This document shows, one piece after another, positions 22,917 through 33,964 of a stretch of DNA of 64,000 nt (positions are counted from its first letter, which is position 1; each line of letters begins with the position of its first letter). The position numbers and the translations under genes are program-made. The notes under the pieces are model-generated. The model made no database searches. It saw only the letters and a list, made by a program, of their open reading frames with translations, and was not told the DNA's origin. The stretch comes from Hesseltinella vesiculosa (Eukaryota > Mucoromycota > Mucoromycetes > Mucorales > Cunninghamellaceae), in NCBI GenBank assembly GCA_002104935.1, contig MCGT01000004.1:124001-188000 (forward strand), given 5' to 3'.

Positions 22917-24512
22917 TTACAAAATACCGGAATCTTTGAGTGCATTTTGCAAGATAGTTTCTTTGATGGCTGCAAATACAAGTCGAATCTGACAAAAAAA
23001 AAAAAAAGTAAGAAAGATGAGCATTGGACGTGATTGGAAGGCAAAGAACAGCTTACATTAGAAGTGTCGGTGGCCTGGGTCAAACTATAGAAATAAAAAG
23101 GGCAAGTTAAGATAAGAAGGGAAGCTAGGGGAGGAGGCTTACTGAGGGTATATGTTCAATTTGGCTCGATTGGTTTGATTGAATCGCCACAGGATATATT
23201 TGGCAGCCTTGTTGGGATCTTGGCCGCCTGGAGAAAAAAAAGTGGTGTCAGGAGGCGTTGAGGAAGGGTGTGTGTGTGTGGGGGGGGGAATTTACCACCA
23301 TAATCAGGAAAATAGCGATCCAAAGGGACTCTTGGTAGTTTGCTTCTAAAGATGTCAGTTTTGTTGAGGAAAAGGATGATGGAGGTACGCAAGAACCATC
23401 GACTGTTGATGACCGATTCGAACAACACCAGGCTCTCCATCATTCGGTTCTGTCGAGATTCTTCGAGAAGCACTTGATCGTATTCGCTGAGAGCGACGCA
23501 AAAGATGATGGAAGTGACGGTTTCGAAACAGTGGATCCATTTTTTACGCTCAGACCGTTGGCCACCAACATCAAACATGCTACACAAAAAGCGGTGAGAT
23601 ATCCCTGGGTCAAAAAAATAAGGTTTTTTTCCTTACTGAATACTGAGTTGGCCCATGGTGAACCTTGTTTCGGTAATACCAGTGGTTTTTGATCTGGCTC
23701 GTAAAACGTCTTGAACTTCAGGTATATAATCCGGTCGTCCTAATCGTTGAATGTCGTCAAAGAAACTAAATAGAAAGTGAGCGTTTGGACAGCCTTCCCC
23801 TTTTTTTCATCCATCCCCCGCCTCCCTTTGACCATTGTGTGTTTCTTAGGGTCTCCTTTTTTCAAACAAAGCCTCATGCACTTACTAGGGTGCAGAGTCC
23901 ATGACGTAAAAGCCGTCGATTTCACCTTGTAATAAACGATGCACAGCATCATCTTTCCAAAGGCATTGGATGGCTTGGACAAAGGCTGGATCCAAAGGAC
24001 CTTCGCCAATATTGTAATCGAGCAAATAATCGGCATATTGCTAAAAAGGCCAAGACGATGAGCAACCTAATTATTTTTTTTTAAATATTACCTCTGTGTC
24101 TTGATTTTGAAATGATAATTCATATCGGCGAATGGCACCAATCAGGGCTTGGGCGGACTCGATGACATTTTTGAAAACGGTGGTGCGCCAAGTAAAGAGC
24201 TCGTCCTTTGTGTAGCCGTTTTGGTGAATGATTTTCATTTGTTTGACAATGGTGGATTTGCCGGATTCGCCACTACCTGTTTTAAGGAGAAAAAAAAAGA
24301 TGGATCAACACCTTTTGGGCCTGAAGGGGAGCAAGTGCCGAGGCAGTGGGCAGCGGGAGTGAAGAGGGGTGGAAGGGGAGAAGAACTATTTTACCTAGTA
24401 GCAAAATTTTACATTCTCGTTTCAGTCGTCGGTTGTCTTCTTCAAGTTGTCGATCGATACGTTGGCTTCGTTCTTTATCTTCACGTTCTTCAGACGAGAT
24501 GCAAAGCCCCAT
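22917..24512 (-). CDS. Heterotrimeric G protein alpha subunit
   Basis: GTPase that relays signals from heptahelical receptors at the plasma membrane. The start [11 protein letters not shown] carries Gly2 and Ser6 for myristoylation and Cys4 for palmitoylation. All nucleotide-binding motifs are visible: P-loop [12 protein letters not shown] (across the first intron), switch [16 protein letters not shown], switch [20 protein letters not shown] in LFLNKTDIF, and TQATDTSN. The C-terminus, which selects the receptor, is [12 protein letters not shown], with the stop at 22919-22917. Length is about 355 residues over several exons. It most resembles the fungal class related to animal G alpha-i, but the Cys normally four residues from the end is Ser, so it would not be a pertussis-toxin-type ADP-ribosylation target. 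Subclass is uncertain. Confidence 0.93.
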
Positions 24513-25164
24513 GGTTTCTCAATGGTATAATAAAGAGAGAGACGGACAATGCACACACAAAAAATAAGTATAACGCTAGGGCGAGTCGTTCAATAAAAAG
24601 AGGAATGGGAAGGTCTTGTGTTGTATTTTGTTGAAAAAGAATGTCGGATGTATATGAAGAAAAGAGGAATCGGTAAGAAAGAGAAGAGAAATAAAAAAAT
24701 AAAAAAAAAAGGAGAGAATGGGATGAGGGAAAGAAGTAGGTGAAAAAGACGGCCAACAACCATATGAATAAATATAAAATATAAAAAAAGGGGCGAGGAT
24801 TAGAGTTTTTCTTTGGGTTCAAATGCCGAAAGCAATATTTTTTGGTCTCCAAAGAATCCACCTACAGACCCCTCAGCTTCAACAAAGTCTATAAAAACCC
24901 ATTAAAAGTTTCTTCTTTATCCCAACCCAAACACTTCTTTCCATCTTCTTCAAACGAAAAGACCTACCTGTCACCCAGTATTTTCAAATTAAAAAAAAAA
25001 AGCCTCCTTCCACTCCATTTGGGCTTTCCCCTGAATCCCATCCCCCCTTCTTTCCAACACATGGATCCTTGGGAACAAAATGAGAATTGCATACCGAGGA
25101 TTTCTTTTCTTATTTTTCAAACATGTTTATTTTAGCGTATATAAAAAAATGGGTGAGAAACGAT
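24513..25164. other. Promoter region of the G alpha gene and 3' region of IPP1
   Basis: This 652 bp holds the sequence upstream of the G alpha start and downstream of the pyrophosphatase stop; both genes are on the minus strand. It is pyrimidine-rich on the minus strand with long A/T runs. No gene or shared repeat was seen. Confidence 0.45.
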
Positions 25165-26512
25165 CTACAAAGTGTTGCCGCTGATGAAGAACCACTTGTC
25201 TACCGAGGCATCAATGGAAGCAGCAGGTTTGGGGTTGGCCTATCCATAAAAAAAAAGTTAGATTTTTTTTCTTGTCTTTCAAAAAAAAAAAAGGGGGGGG
25301 GCAAGGATTCATTTTTGGGACTTACCGCAGGAACGCTGGAAACAGAAGCATCATCAGCAGTGACCTTATAAGGAGATTCTTCCACACTGACATTGACACT
25401 AACAAAACGAAGTCCAAAAAAAGCATGAGCCATTTGATGTTTTATGCAAAAACAAGCTTACGTTTGGATATCCTTCTTATCAACCTTGCCGTTGATCAAG
25501 CTCTTCCAAGCTTCGTGCGTTTCCAAAATCACTTCGGTGGCATATTTCTAAAAAAAAGGAGACGGCTTGCGTCAAATCAAAAAGAACGTCTGGAACCCGT
25601 TTTCTTACCTTGTTCTTGGCTTCACCGCTGAAAGCAAAGACGTTTTCAGGCTTGCCATCGGGGATCTTGTAGATGCGGAACCATTCATTGGTGGCACGGA
25701 TCAAACCAGGGAGTTGCTTTTCAACGTCTTCAATGTCTATTTGAAAAAAAAAAAAAGATGGGTCAGCCACGCCTAGAACAGAAACCACACTTTTTTTTAC
25801 CGTTCAACTTGGGAGCCATAGGATCGTTGACATCAATGGTGATGACCTTCCAATCCGTTTCACCTTCATCCAACAAAGCCATAATACCAAGCACCTTGAC
25901 TTGCTTGATTTGACCGACAGTGGCGACTTGGGAACCGATTTCCAACACGTCAACTGGGTCATTGTCACCCTTGGCCTTGGTTTCAGCGTTGGTGTGGTTG
26001 GGGTCTTCCCAAGTCTATGGGCAAAAAAAAGAAAAAATGGTTGGCCAATGTCACTTTGGGAGAGTGGAAACATACTTGGGGGAAAGCACCATAGTTCCAA
26101 ATGTAGCCCTTGTGGGGGAAACAGTTGCGAACAAATCGAAGCTTACCCTTCTTGGTGTCTTGCTTGATGGGGTTGAAAGCATCTTCTTTGGAGATCTGAG
26201 TAAAAAAAAAAAAAGGTAAGTCACACTTGTTTTTTTCAAAAAGGTCATCCTGGTTACTTCAAGCTTGGCATTGGTCCAACGAGGAATTTCAACCACCATG
26301 TTCAAGATGGTCTTTTCTTCATTAGCAAACAAAGGAATGTCATGGAAAGGAGACACGGGCACACCATCCTTTTCTATTTGTCAAAAACTAGGTTGTCAAG
26401 GGTCGGGTTCACTTTTTTCTTTCTACACAAGTGACATGAACAACATACCATAGAAAACACGGTATTCCAAGGTGTTGGCGGCATCCACTTGACGAGTAGT
26501 ATAATCGGCCAT
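25165..26512 (-). CDS. IPP1: Soluble inorganic pyrophosphatase
   Basis: Family I inorganic pyrophosphatase that hydrolyses diphosphate to two phosphates in the cytosol, pulling biosynthetic reactions forward. The start is [20 protein letters not shown] (ATG at 26512). Conserved blocks are [49 protein letters not shown] and the metal-binding signature [12 protein letters not shown]. Then come [20 protein letters not shown] and [19 protein letters not shown]. The C-terminus is [12 protein letters not shown], as in yeast Ipp1. Length is about 285-290 residues, normal for fungi. Several short introns have GT-AG ends. There is no mitochondrial presequence, so it is the cytosolic form. Confidence 0.95.
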
Positions 26513-28722
26513 CGTTTCAAAAAGAAAATAAGATGAAAAAGAGAACGAAAAAATGGCCCTTCGAGTTTATTTTTATTTTAGGTGGAGATCTCCAATGAAC
26601 TCCGAAGGCCAATGACAGCCACGTAAATTTCGCGCAATTTTTTAGAGAGATGGCCAGCAGTCAGCCTCAAGCATGTTTTTTCCCGACAAGCCCAACGGCT
26701 TTCCTAGGGAAATTTTTTCATTCAAGTGTAAAAAAAAAAATGTGGAAGGGCCACCTATAAACATGCATCATTGATTCTAACACATGTACTCAAACGAGCC
26801 TTCCAGTATCTTTTGCAAGGGCTACTGAAGTAGCGTGGCTGAACACAAATGACCATAGATAAAGTCATCATGCCCATAAAAGCGAATGAACCCCTTGCTT
26901 CACAATCACACTCTTCCCACCCTCTCTCAAGACATTCTAAAAAAAAAATAAAGAGCAAACTTGCTTGTTTATTTTTTTTTGTAAAGAAACGAAAAAGAAG
27001 AAGGACGAAAATCAAAAAAAGTCGATCCAATTTATTCGTCGCTCGGGAACCCAAGCCACCACGAAATGGACAATTAAATTTTTTCTCGTTCATGCCGTCA
27101 TGCCATTGCAAAAAAAAAAAAAAAAAAAAAGCGTGTGTATCCTCCTGCCTTTTGAAGACAATGCTCTCCATTTGCCACATGTCCAACCGTTTGGAGCTTC
27201 CATTTTAATTCTGCTTACAATCGCGATCCACTTTTCTCCCTGCCTTTTCCGTCAGAACATGGCCATGTCTTACATTTTGCCAAACTTGACATCAATGGAT
27301 CCTTTTTTTTTAAAAAAAAAAAGAAAAAAAAGTCGCTTCTCCCCCCGATATTTCTCTCTGACAACATCGCTGCATGGCTTCTGTTTCTTGACAAAGAGCC
27401 TCCCGTTCACAAACGCCTGCCTTTCCCGTTTACCTTTTTTTTAAGCCTGTCGTTTTTGACAGCCCTCCAGGACATGAAGCAACGTGAGGTGTCAGGTGAT
27501 CTCATGCAATGGATCGCATTTTTACCACAGGTCCTGCTTTACCCTCATGCGATCATCTTTCCACCCGGCTTTGCCCACATCCAGGCCACCTAGAAGCCGA
27601 CGTGCTCTAAAGTCCATGGCCTAGCACCTGTGAGCTTACACCGGCATTGAGACACAAATGGTCCTTTGCAAATCAGCCGATGGCCAAAACCACTCTTGGC
27701 CCGGCGTTGCTATGGTAACCAGGCATTTCCTCGATCCATTATTGGTTTATGCTTTTGTCTTTGTCGAGTGTGCGACCGGTTGCTGACCACTTGGAAGGAC
27801 GTCAAGATCAAGAAAAATAAGGTTCTGGTGGCTGCGATTGTTCTGACAACGCTAAAATATAAAAGCGGAGTGCGAGGTGATCAATGAGCAGCTGACAGTT
27901 CGTGTTTTTTCATTCCTTCCTGCAGGTGTTTGTGTGAAGAGCGGCTGCAAGACGAAATCCACAATGATCAAGGGGATCGGAAAAGTTGGAGAAAAGGAAG
28001 AGAGTATGAAAAAGCTTTCATCCACTTCTTCACTTGACGTCTTCAGTGAGCCTGGGAAAGTAAAAAAAAAAAAAGTCTTAAAAACAAACGTTTTGGTCAT
28101 CGGCATTGTCAGAAAAAAAAAAAAAGATACGGAACCAGTGGAAGATCCCGATGGGCACCAGAAAATGGATTGGTTTTAAATTGGTGGAGAAGGGGCCATG
28201 AAAAAACTTAAGCCGGGCCAGGCATTTTTCAATGGAAAAAATCGGATCATCTTGATTGGTGAGGGAATGTCTTCCCCGCTTTTTCTTTTGCTCTTGAAAA
28301 CCAGCAAGATGGTATATTTTCACGCCTCTATCTTTTAAAATCCCTTGCTTCTCCCCCAAAAACCAGAAGAGTCTGTGGCCTGACATTCTTTGAATGGGCG
28401 AGGACGGTAAAAAAAAAAAAAAGGCGTTCCATGGGAGGAAAAAAAAAAAAAGTCCTCGGTTCATCCGCCTTCATGTGAATTTTTTTAAAAGACATGGGCT
28501 TGACCATGTGATCAAGCACGAAACTTGGACATTTGGTAGCAAAGATTAGCATGTATAAGCAGCTATCAGGAAAAGGGAGGGCTCACTACTAAATAAAAAA
28601 AAACTTGACTCAGTGGAAGCAACGTCACTCAGCGCTGAAGGTGCTGATGGCCTGAAATCAAGAAATGGGATTGGATCTTTTCCGAAATCCTCCAGCTCCC
28701 CCCAATTTAGAACAATTATCCG
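26513..28722. other. Gene-poor region of 2.2 kb
   Basis: This is the longest stretch without a supported gene in the left half. It has many A runs, for example near 27110-27130, 27310-27330 and 28430-28450. One plus-strand patch (about 27790-28060) has a more protein-like composition, TTWKDVKIKKNKVLVAAIV then GVCVKSGCKTKSTMIKG after a possible intron, but no family is recognised. The right end is the malate synthase promoter. Confidence 0.4.
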
Positions 28723-28729
28723 CCAATCA
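28723..28729 (+). promoter_or_regulatory. CCAAT box upstream of malate synthase
   Basis: CCAATCA lies 112 bp before the malate synthase start codon, at nearly the same distance as the box in front of COX5. It is compatible with the HAP/CBF complex. Motif match only. Confidence 0.35.
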
Positions 28730-28840
28730 GATGCATCGAGTGGCTGCATTTCAATTCTCCATTTTAAGTTTCCTCCACTTTTTTTAAACGAGTTGGGAAA
28801 AAAAATACTCTTTTTTCTTTTTCTTCAATTCATTGAAATC

Positions 28841-30684
28841 ATGTCTGTTCAAGCTGCTACTACATTGCTGAAATCTACTGTGCCCGGTGTTGCTGTTCTC
28901 GGCCGCGTGTCTGCTCGTGAAGCGGAAATCCTCTCTCCTGCTACCTTGCAATTCATCGCCACTTTGCACCGCATTTTCAACCCTACCCGCAAGACTTTGT
29001 TGCAAAAGCGTGTGTACCGTCAACAGCAATTGGACCGTGGTGTTCTTCCTGATTTCTTGCCCGAAACTGCTTACATCCGTAACGACCCCAACTGGCGTGC
29101 TGCTGTCCCTGCCCCTGGCTTGCAAGACCGCCGTGTTGAAATCACTGGTCCCGTCGACCGTAAGATGGTCATCAACGCCTTGAACGCCGGCACCTCTACC
29201 TTCATGGCCGATTTCGAAGGTAAAAACAAAAAAAAAGGAACAAACAAGCTGGTTGTTGTTTGGACACTCACGTTGTATTTTCCTTCAGACTCCAGCTCTC
29301 CTACCTGGGAAAACATGATCTCTGGTCAAGTCAACATGTATGACGCTGTGCGTGAAACCATCACCTTCTCCAACCCCAATGGCAAGAAATATGAACTTCG
29401 CAAGGACGGCAAGTTGGCCGTGTTGCTCGTTCGGTAAGAACCATTGAAAAAAAAAATGCATATTATCACGTGAAGGGGAGTTCCAACTCTTTATTTTTCC
29501 TATAGTCCCCGTGGCTGGCACATGGAGGAAAAGCATGTCTTGATTGACGGCGAACCCTGTTCTGCCTCCATCTTTGATTTCGGTGTCTACTTCTTCCACA
29601 ACGCCAAGGAATTGATCAAGCGTGGCAAGGGTCCTTACTTCTACCTTCCTAAGATGGAATCTCACTTGGAAGCTCGGTAAGATTTTGGAAGAGCCTAGGA
29701 CGATGAGCTCACTATTTTTTCCCTCGTAGTCTCTGGAACGATATCTTCAACGTTTCTCAAGACGTGATCAACATTCCCCGTGGCACCATCCGTGGCACTG
29801 TGTTGATCGAAACCATCCTTGCCTCGTTCGAAATGGATGAAATCATCTACGAACTCCGTGACCACTCCTCGGGTCTGAACTGTGGTCGTTGGGATTACAT
29901 CTTCTCCTTCATCAAGAAGCTCCGCAACCACCCTCAATTTGTCTTGCCCGACCGTTCTGACGTCAGCATGACTGTGCCTTTTATGGATGCCTATGTCCGT
30001 CTGTTGATCCAAACCTGTCACAAGCGTGGTGTCCACGCCATGGGCGGCATGTCTGCCTTTATTCCTGTCAAGGGCGATGAAGTTGCCAACAATGCCGTCA
30101 CCCAAAAGGTCTACAACGACAAGCTCCGTGAAGTCACTGCTGGTCATGACGGTACTTGGGTGGCTCACCCCGGCTTGGTCAAGGTTGCCAAGGACGTCTT
30201 TGACGAACACATGCCCCAACCCAACCAAATCCATCTCCGCCGCGACGACGTCGTTGTCAAGAACACTGATCTGTTGAACATCAACTTCAAGGGTGCCATT
30301 ACCGAACAAGGTATCCGTAGCAACATCCAAGTCGGTCTGGAATACATGGAAGCCTGGTTGCGTGGTACCGGCTGTGTGCCTATCCATGGCCTCATGGAAG
30401 ATGCTGCCACTGCTGAAATCTCTCGCTCTCAATTGTACCAATGGGCCCGCCACAACGTCATTACTGCCGAAGGTATCCGTGTCACTGGCGACTACCTGTT
30501 GAAGGTGCTCGATGAAGAAACCGACAAGATCAAGCAAAAGTTGGGTGCCAAGTATGCTCAAACCAAGTTTGATGCTGCCAAGGCTGCCTTTGCCACCAAT
30601 GTTAACGGTGAAAAGTTGGATGACTTCTTGACCACTCTTTTGTATGATGACATTGTCACCATTGCTCCTCAAGCCCGCTTGTAA
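28841..30684 (+). CDS. Malate synthase, glyoxylate cycle
   Basis: Condenses glyoxylate with acetyl-CoA to malate, allowing growth on acetate, fatty acids or ethanol. Exons 28841-29219, 29289-29433, 29506-29676 and 29730-30684 join in frame to 549 residues, the normal size of the short (A-type) isoform. Conserved blocks are [86 protein letters not shown] and the catalytic-region [19 protein letters not shown]. The last residues ARL form a non-canonical but accepted type-1 peroxisomal signal. Codon use is strongly biased to C-ending codons, which suggests high expression and explains the long antisense ORFs opposite exon 4. Confidence 0.96.
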
Positions 30685-30840
30685 ACTCCCCCCTCCCCCC
30701 TTATTTCACGTCATCCCCCTTCTTTTTTTTTAACTCATTGTACAGCTTCCCCTTCTTTTCATCACTATGAAAAAAAAAATCAGTTACCCATCTATTGTGG
30801 TGTTTTGTATTTTTATGCCCTTGAACTCTTTTTGTTTGAA

Positions 30841-30846
30841 AATAAA
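30841..30846 (+). terminator. Polyadenylation-type signal of malate synthase
   Basis: AATAAA lies 157 nt after the stop codon, followed by a T run and an A run. Plausible 3' end signal; motif match only. Confidence 0.35.
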
Positions 30847-31206
30847 GTCTTTTTTTAAAAAAAAAAAGCGACACGTCAAAATGATCGAAAAAAAAGCGGA
30901 TTCAAATTTTAGTGCATGTTTTTGATTGGCCCCAACCCCTTTTCCAAAAATAATTTTTTATGAGACCTCCTTGCCCGTCCGTTTTTCTCTTTTTCTTTCA
31001 TTGCAACCTCCATCTCTTTTGATCGACTCTTATACCTTTTTGTTTAACAGAAGAAAACAGTAGAAAAAAGGGGTCTCGCTTTTTTTCTGTTCTTTCTGTT
31101 TCATAGTCGCCTTTTTTTTTATTTTTATTTTTTTTTGTACATGCCTCTCTGTTTTTGAATTCTCTTCATTCCTTTTTTTGTGTATACGATATCCTCTGTT
31201 TGAACA
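30847..31206. other. Spacer and promoter of the GT49 gene
   Basis: This 360 bp is made largely of T-rich, pyrimidine-rich sequence typical of fungal core promoters (for example 31081-31140). It leads into the GT49 start. No ORF worth reporting. Confidence 0.45.
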
Positions 31207-32610
31207 ATGCGTGGTGATAGTTCACGGACAAGCTCAAAGCTATTGAAATATTTACTGGTGCTGTACGTGGCTGGTTCACTCTTTTATTCCACCGCTCACC
31301 TTCTTGGCTTCTTCAAGGCGCCCACCAATAACAAACACATCACCCCTCGCTCCAATGACCAGATTACTTCTGTCTCCGAGTTGCAACAACAATACTTTGG
31401 TTCCCAACGAGTCACTTGGGCCGGTCCTGAAAGTAATAGTGTTGCTCTCCCTACGGAACAAACCCTTATTTTTTTTTTTAAACATTGACGTTAGATCATG
31501 GGGGAGATATGAGCTTGTCTGAGGATTTGGTCTTGGGCAAAGTCTTCTCCGATGCGATGGGCCCCAGCAAGGTGATTCCTTATTATTTCAAGGCCACCGA
31601 GCGGTTTGATCAGGAAGAAGTCACCATCGCGACATTGGTCACCCATAACCGTTTCAAAGTCCTCAGCCGCCTCGCCTCCCATTACAAAGGCCCGATTTCC
31701 GTCGCCATCCATGTCAACGATGACGATCAAAAGCAAACCATTCTGCGCGACCTGCATCAACTCTACAACGACAATCCGGACATGGGCCGCTTCGTCGACT
31801 TGCACCTGGTCGTGGACAAATTTGACCGTCAATTCAACATGTGGCGTAATGTTGCCAAGTTCTTTGCTCGATCCGACTACATCATCATGCTCGACGTCGA
31901 CTTTTATCTGTGTACCGACTTTAGGCAGTCTCTCAAGAAGAATCCTCAGCTCATGGATGTGCTTCGCAGCGGCCGTGGTGCTATTGTTGTCCCTGCCTTT
32001 GAATTCATTCAAGAAGCCGACGGTGAAGACTGGCGCCAATTCCCCACCAACAAGGCTGCCCTGATGTCCATTGTCAAGGCCGACAAAATCGACATGTTCC
32101 ATCGCTCTTGGAAACGTGGGCACGGCTCCACCGACTATGACAAGTGGTATCCATCCAATGAACCGTACAAGGTGGTCGACTACAACTACTCGTACGAGCC
32201 CTATGTCATTTTTAAAAAGGAAGGCACGCCCTGGTGTGATGAACGGTTCATTGGCTATGGTGCCAACAAGGCAGCCTGTCTGTATGAAATTTATTTGGCC
32301 GGCATTGACTACTGGGTCCTCCCTGACGACTTTTTGATTCATCAAACCCATCATTATCCTGAGGAAACCCGAGCCAAAGAGGTAAAAAAAAAAAAAAAAA
32401 CAAGAGATCGCCTCGACTAACTCTGTTCTCCTGGTTCATTAGCGCAAATACAACAAAAAGCTGTATGACTATTACCGAGAAGAAGCTTGTCTACGCTATG
32501 CTCGCATGATGGTGGCCTCGGGTGATTGGCTGACAGATCGAGCTGACAATGTGAAACGTGAATGTGCCAAGATCAAAGGCTTCAGCGATGTCATTGCCAA
32601 GATCCAATGA
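31207..32610 (+). CDS. LARGE-type glycosyltransferase (GT49 family), type II membrane protein
   Basis: Three exons (31207-31432, 31495-32381, 32443-32610) join in frame to 426 residues. A short cytosolic tail with basic residues is followed by one membrane anchor at about residues 14-34 (LLKYLLVLYVAGSLFYSTAH), as in Golgi type II glycosyltransferases. The catalytic part matches the glycosyltransferase family 49 pattern: TIATLVTHNRFKVLSRLAS, HYKGPISVAIHVND, the nucleotide-sugar/metal DxD motif in YIIMLDVDFYLCTDF, then GAIVVPAFEFIQEAD and WCDERFIGYGANKAACLYE. The C-terminal DDFLIHQTHH block is also typical. Animal relatives (LARGE, B4GAT1) add xylose or glucuronate to glycans. The sugar used here cannot be told; a cell-wall or mannoprotein glycan is a guess. 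Confidence 0.85.
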
Positions 32611-32780
32611 GAAAAAAAATCGGTGTATTGTGTGCAAGTATCCTCTATGGTATTATAGAACTCCATCTCTGTCTTTCACCCCTTTCCTTTCCTTTATTAT
32701 TATGCATGGCCATCCTTTGTGTGACATGAACCCAAGTCTGTTTGATTCCCCCTTTTTTTTTTTCTTGTTGCTTTTTTTTA

Positions 32781-32786
32781 AATAAA
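32781..32786 (+). terminator. Polyadenylation-type signal of the GT49 gene
   Basis: AATAAA lies 171 nt after the GT49 stop, directly after a T run. Motif match only. Confidence 0.3.
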
Positions 32787-33838
32787 GATCCAAGCGATTC
32801 CTTTTATTTTTCAGTTGCCAAGCTTCTCTTGTCCGTCATCTGTCCTTGCCAGATGATACCAAGTCTGGTGGCGACATTGGCATGACCAACATCATCCTAC
32901 AGCTCTGGTCCTCCTCTGCAAGTCAATCCGCCTCATCCACATACTCCGTCAGCCAAACAAAAGCGACGAAATGGAAAAGAAAGAGACGATCAATGCCCAG
33001 CTCGTCTCTTTTGTCACACGGATAAACTGTGGCGCTTGTGATAATCTTTTGTGTCTCATTTGCAACGTACTGCGGCTTCCCATTGTCCCATGGGGCTAGA
33101 TCACATGTGAAGTTGACCTTGTCGCGTTTTGCACCCATTTGCTGTGTTTGTCAGCAGCTTAGAAACATGAGAGCAAACCTCATCGGCTTGTTGAGTAATG
33201 GTGAGCAATTTAACTACGACGGGGAGAAGCGTTTCATAGAAAAAACCGCAGTTATTTTTTTTTTCATTGATTGATTCAGAGCAGGCAGAGTGGACAAGAA
33301 ACACGTCAGTCAGCTTTATTTTTTATATATTTGCTGCGACACCGCCAGAAAAGGAGATAATGGCCCAATGAAGTGCTGAATAGATGCAAACAAAAAAAAA
33401 GATCTTGGTAAGACAGCCAGGCGACAGATCAACGTGACAGTGTCGTTATATTTCCAAATAAGGAACTGGCTGGAATGTTTGCGTGCTTGTTTGTTCGTAG
33501 ACCAAAAATGGTGAGCGCAAAAATTCTGGCTACCGCAGCTGTTCCCTGGCTTGGTGAATTCTATTTCATTTTTTTATCGTCCGCAAAAACCTTGTTGGTC
33601 CGCAAAGTTTGCAAGGAAAAAAAAAGGATGATCTATTTTCTTTTGTTCATCAAAGGACTGTAGGCTAAGGATCCTGAAAGGAGCCTTTGAAAAAGGACAA
33701 AGAAATGAAGCGTAGAGCAAAAAGAAGGGATATCTGCCTGGTTGAGATGTCCCTGAACATGCATTGGGCAATTGGGTATAGATTAGGAAAGTTTTTTGCT
33801 CTGTACGACCCGGGTTACCGGCGGCGGGGATCCAACAG
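32787..33838. other. Intergenic region before the ABC transporter
   Basis: This 1.05 kb contains several short ORFs on both strands, none with a recognised domain. The most protein-like is a 71-codon minus-strand ORF at 32923-33138 (VNFTCDLAPWDNGKPQ), overlapped by a 42-codon plus-strand ORF. Neither has supporting evidence. The right end is the ABC transporter promoter. Confidence 0.35.
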
Positions 33839-33845
33839 TATAAAA
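33839..33845 (+). promoter_or_regulatory. TATA box of the ABC transporter gene
   Basis: TATAAAA lies 126 bp before the start codon and is followed by a long pyrimidine tract (33850-33935), a common fungal promoter layout. Motif match only. Confidence 0.4.
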
Positions 33846-33964
33846 TATGGCGATTTTTTCTTTTTTATGGCTGGTCCCCTTTTTCTTGTCTTTCCTTTTT
33901 CTCTCTCTTTCAATTTTTTTTTATTTTTTTACTTCAAGTCTCATTACGATCTATCCTCGTTCCT

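Noticed and set aside
27666..28060. Possible two-exon plus-strand gene (KNKVLVAAIVLTTLKYKSG, then CKTKSTMIKG)
   Set aside because: A GT-AG intron can be drawn but there is no clear start, end or known family, and the surroundings are A-run-rich spacer.
29695..30672. Minus-strand ORF of 325 codons
   Set aside because: It lies exactly opposite malate synthase exon 4, whose strong codon bias leaves the antisense frame open. The translation has no family motif and the sense gene is certain.
31491..32354. Minus-strand ORF of 287 codons
   Set aside because: Antisense shadow of the GT49 gene; the sense frame carries the DxD motif and proper introns.
32923..33138. Minus-strand ORF of 71 codons (VNFTCDLAPWDNGKPQ)
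   Set aside because: The composition is protein-like, but there is no family, no splice structure, and an overlapping plus-strand ORF is equally open.
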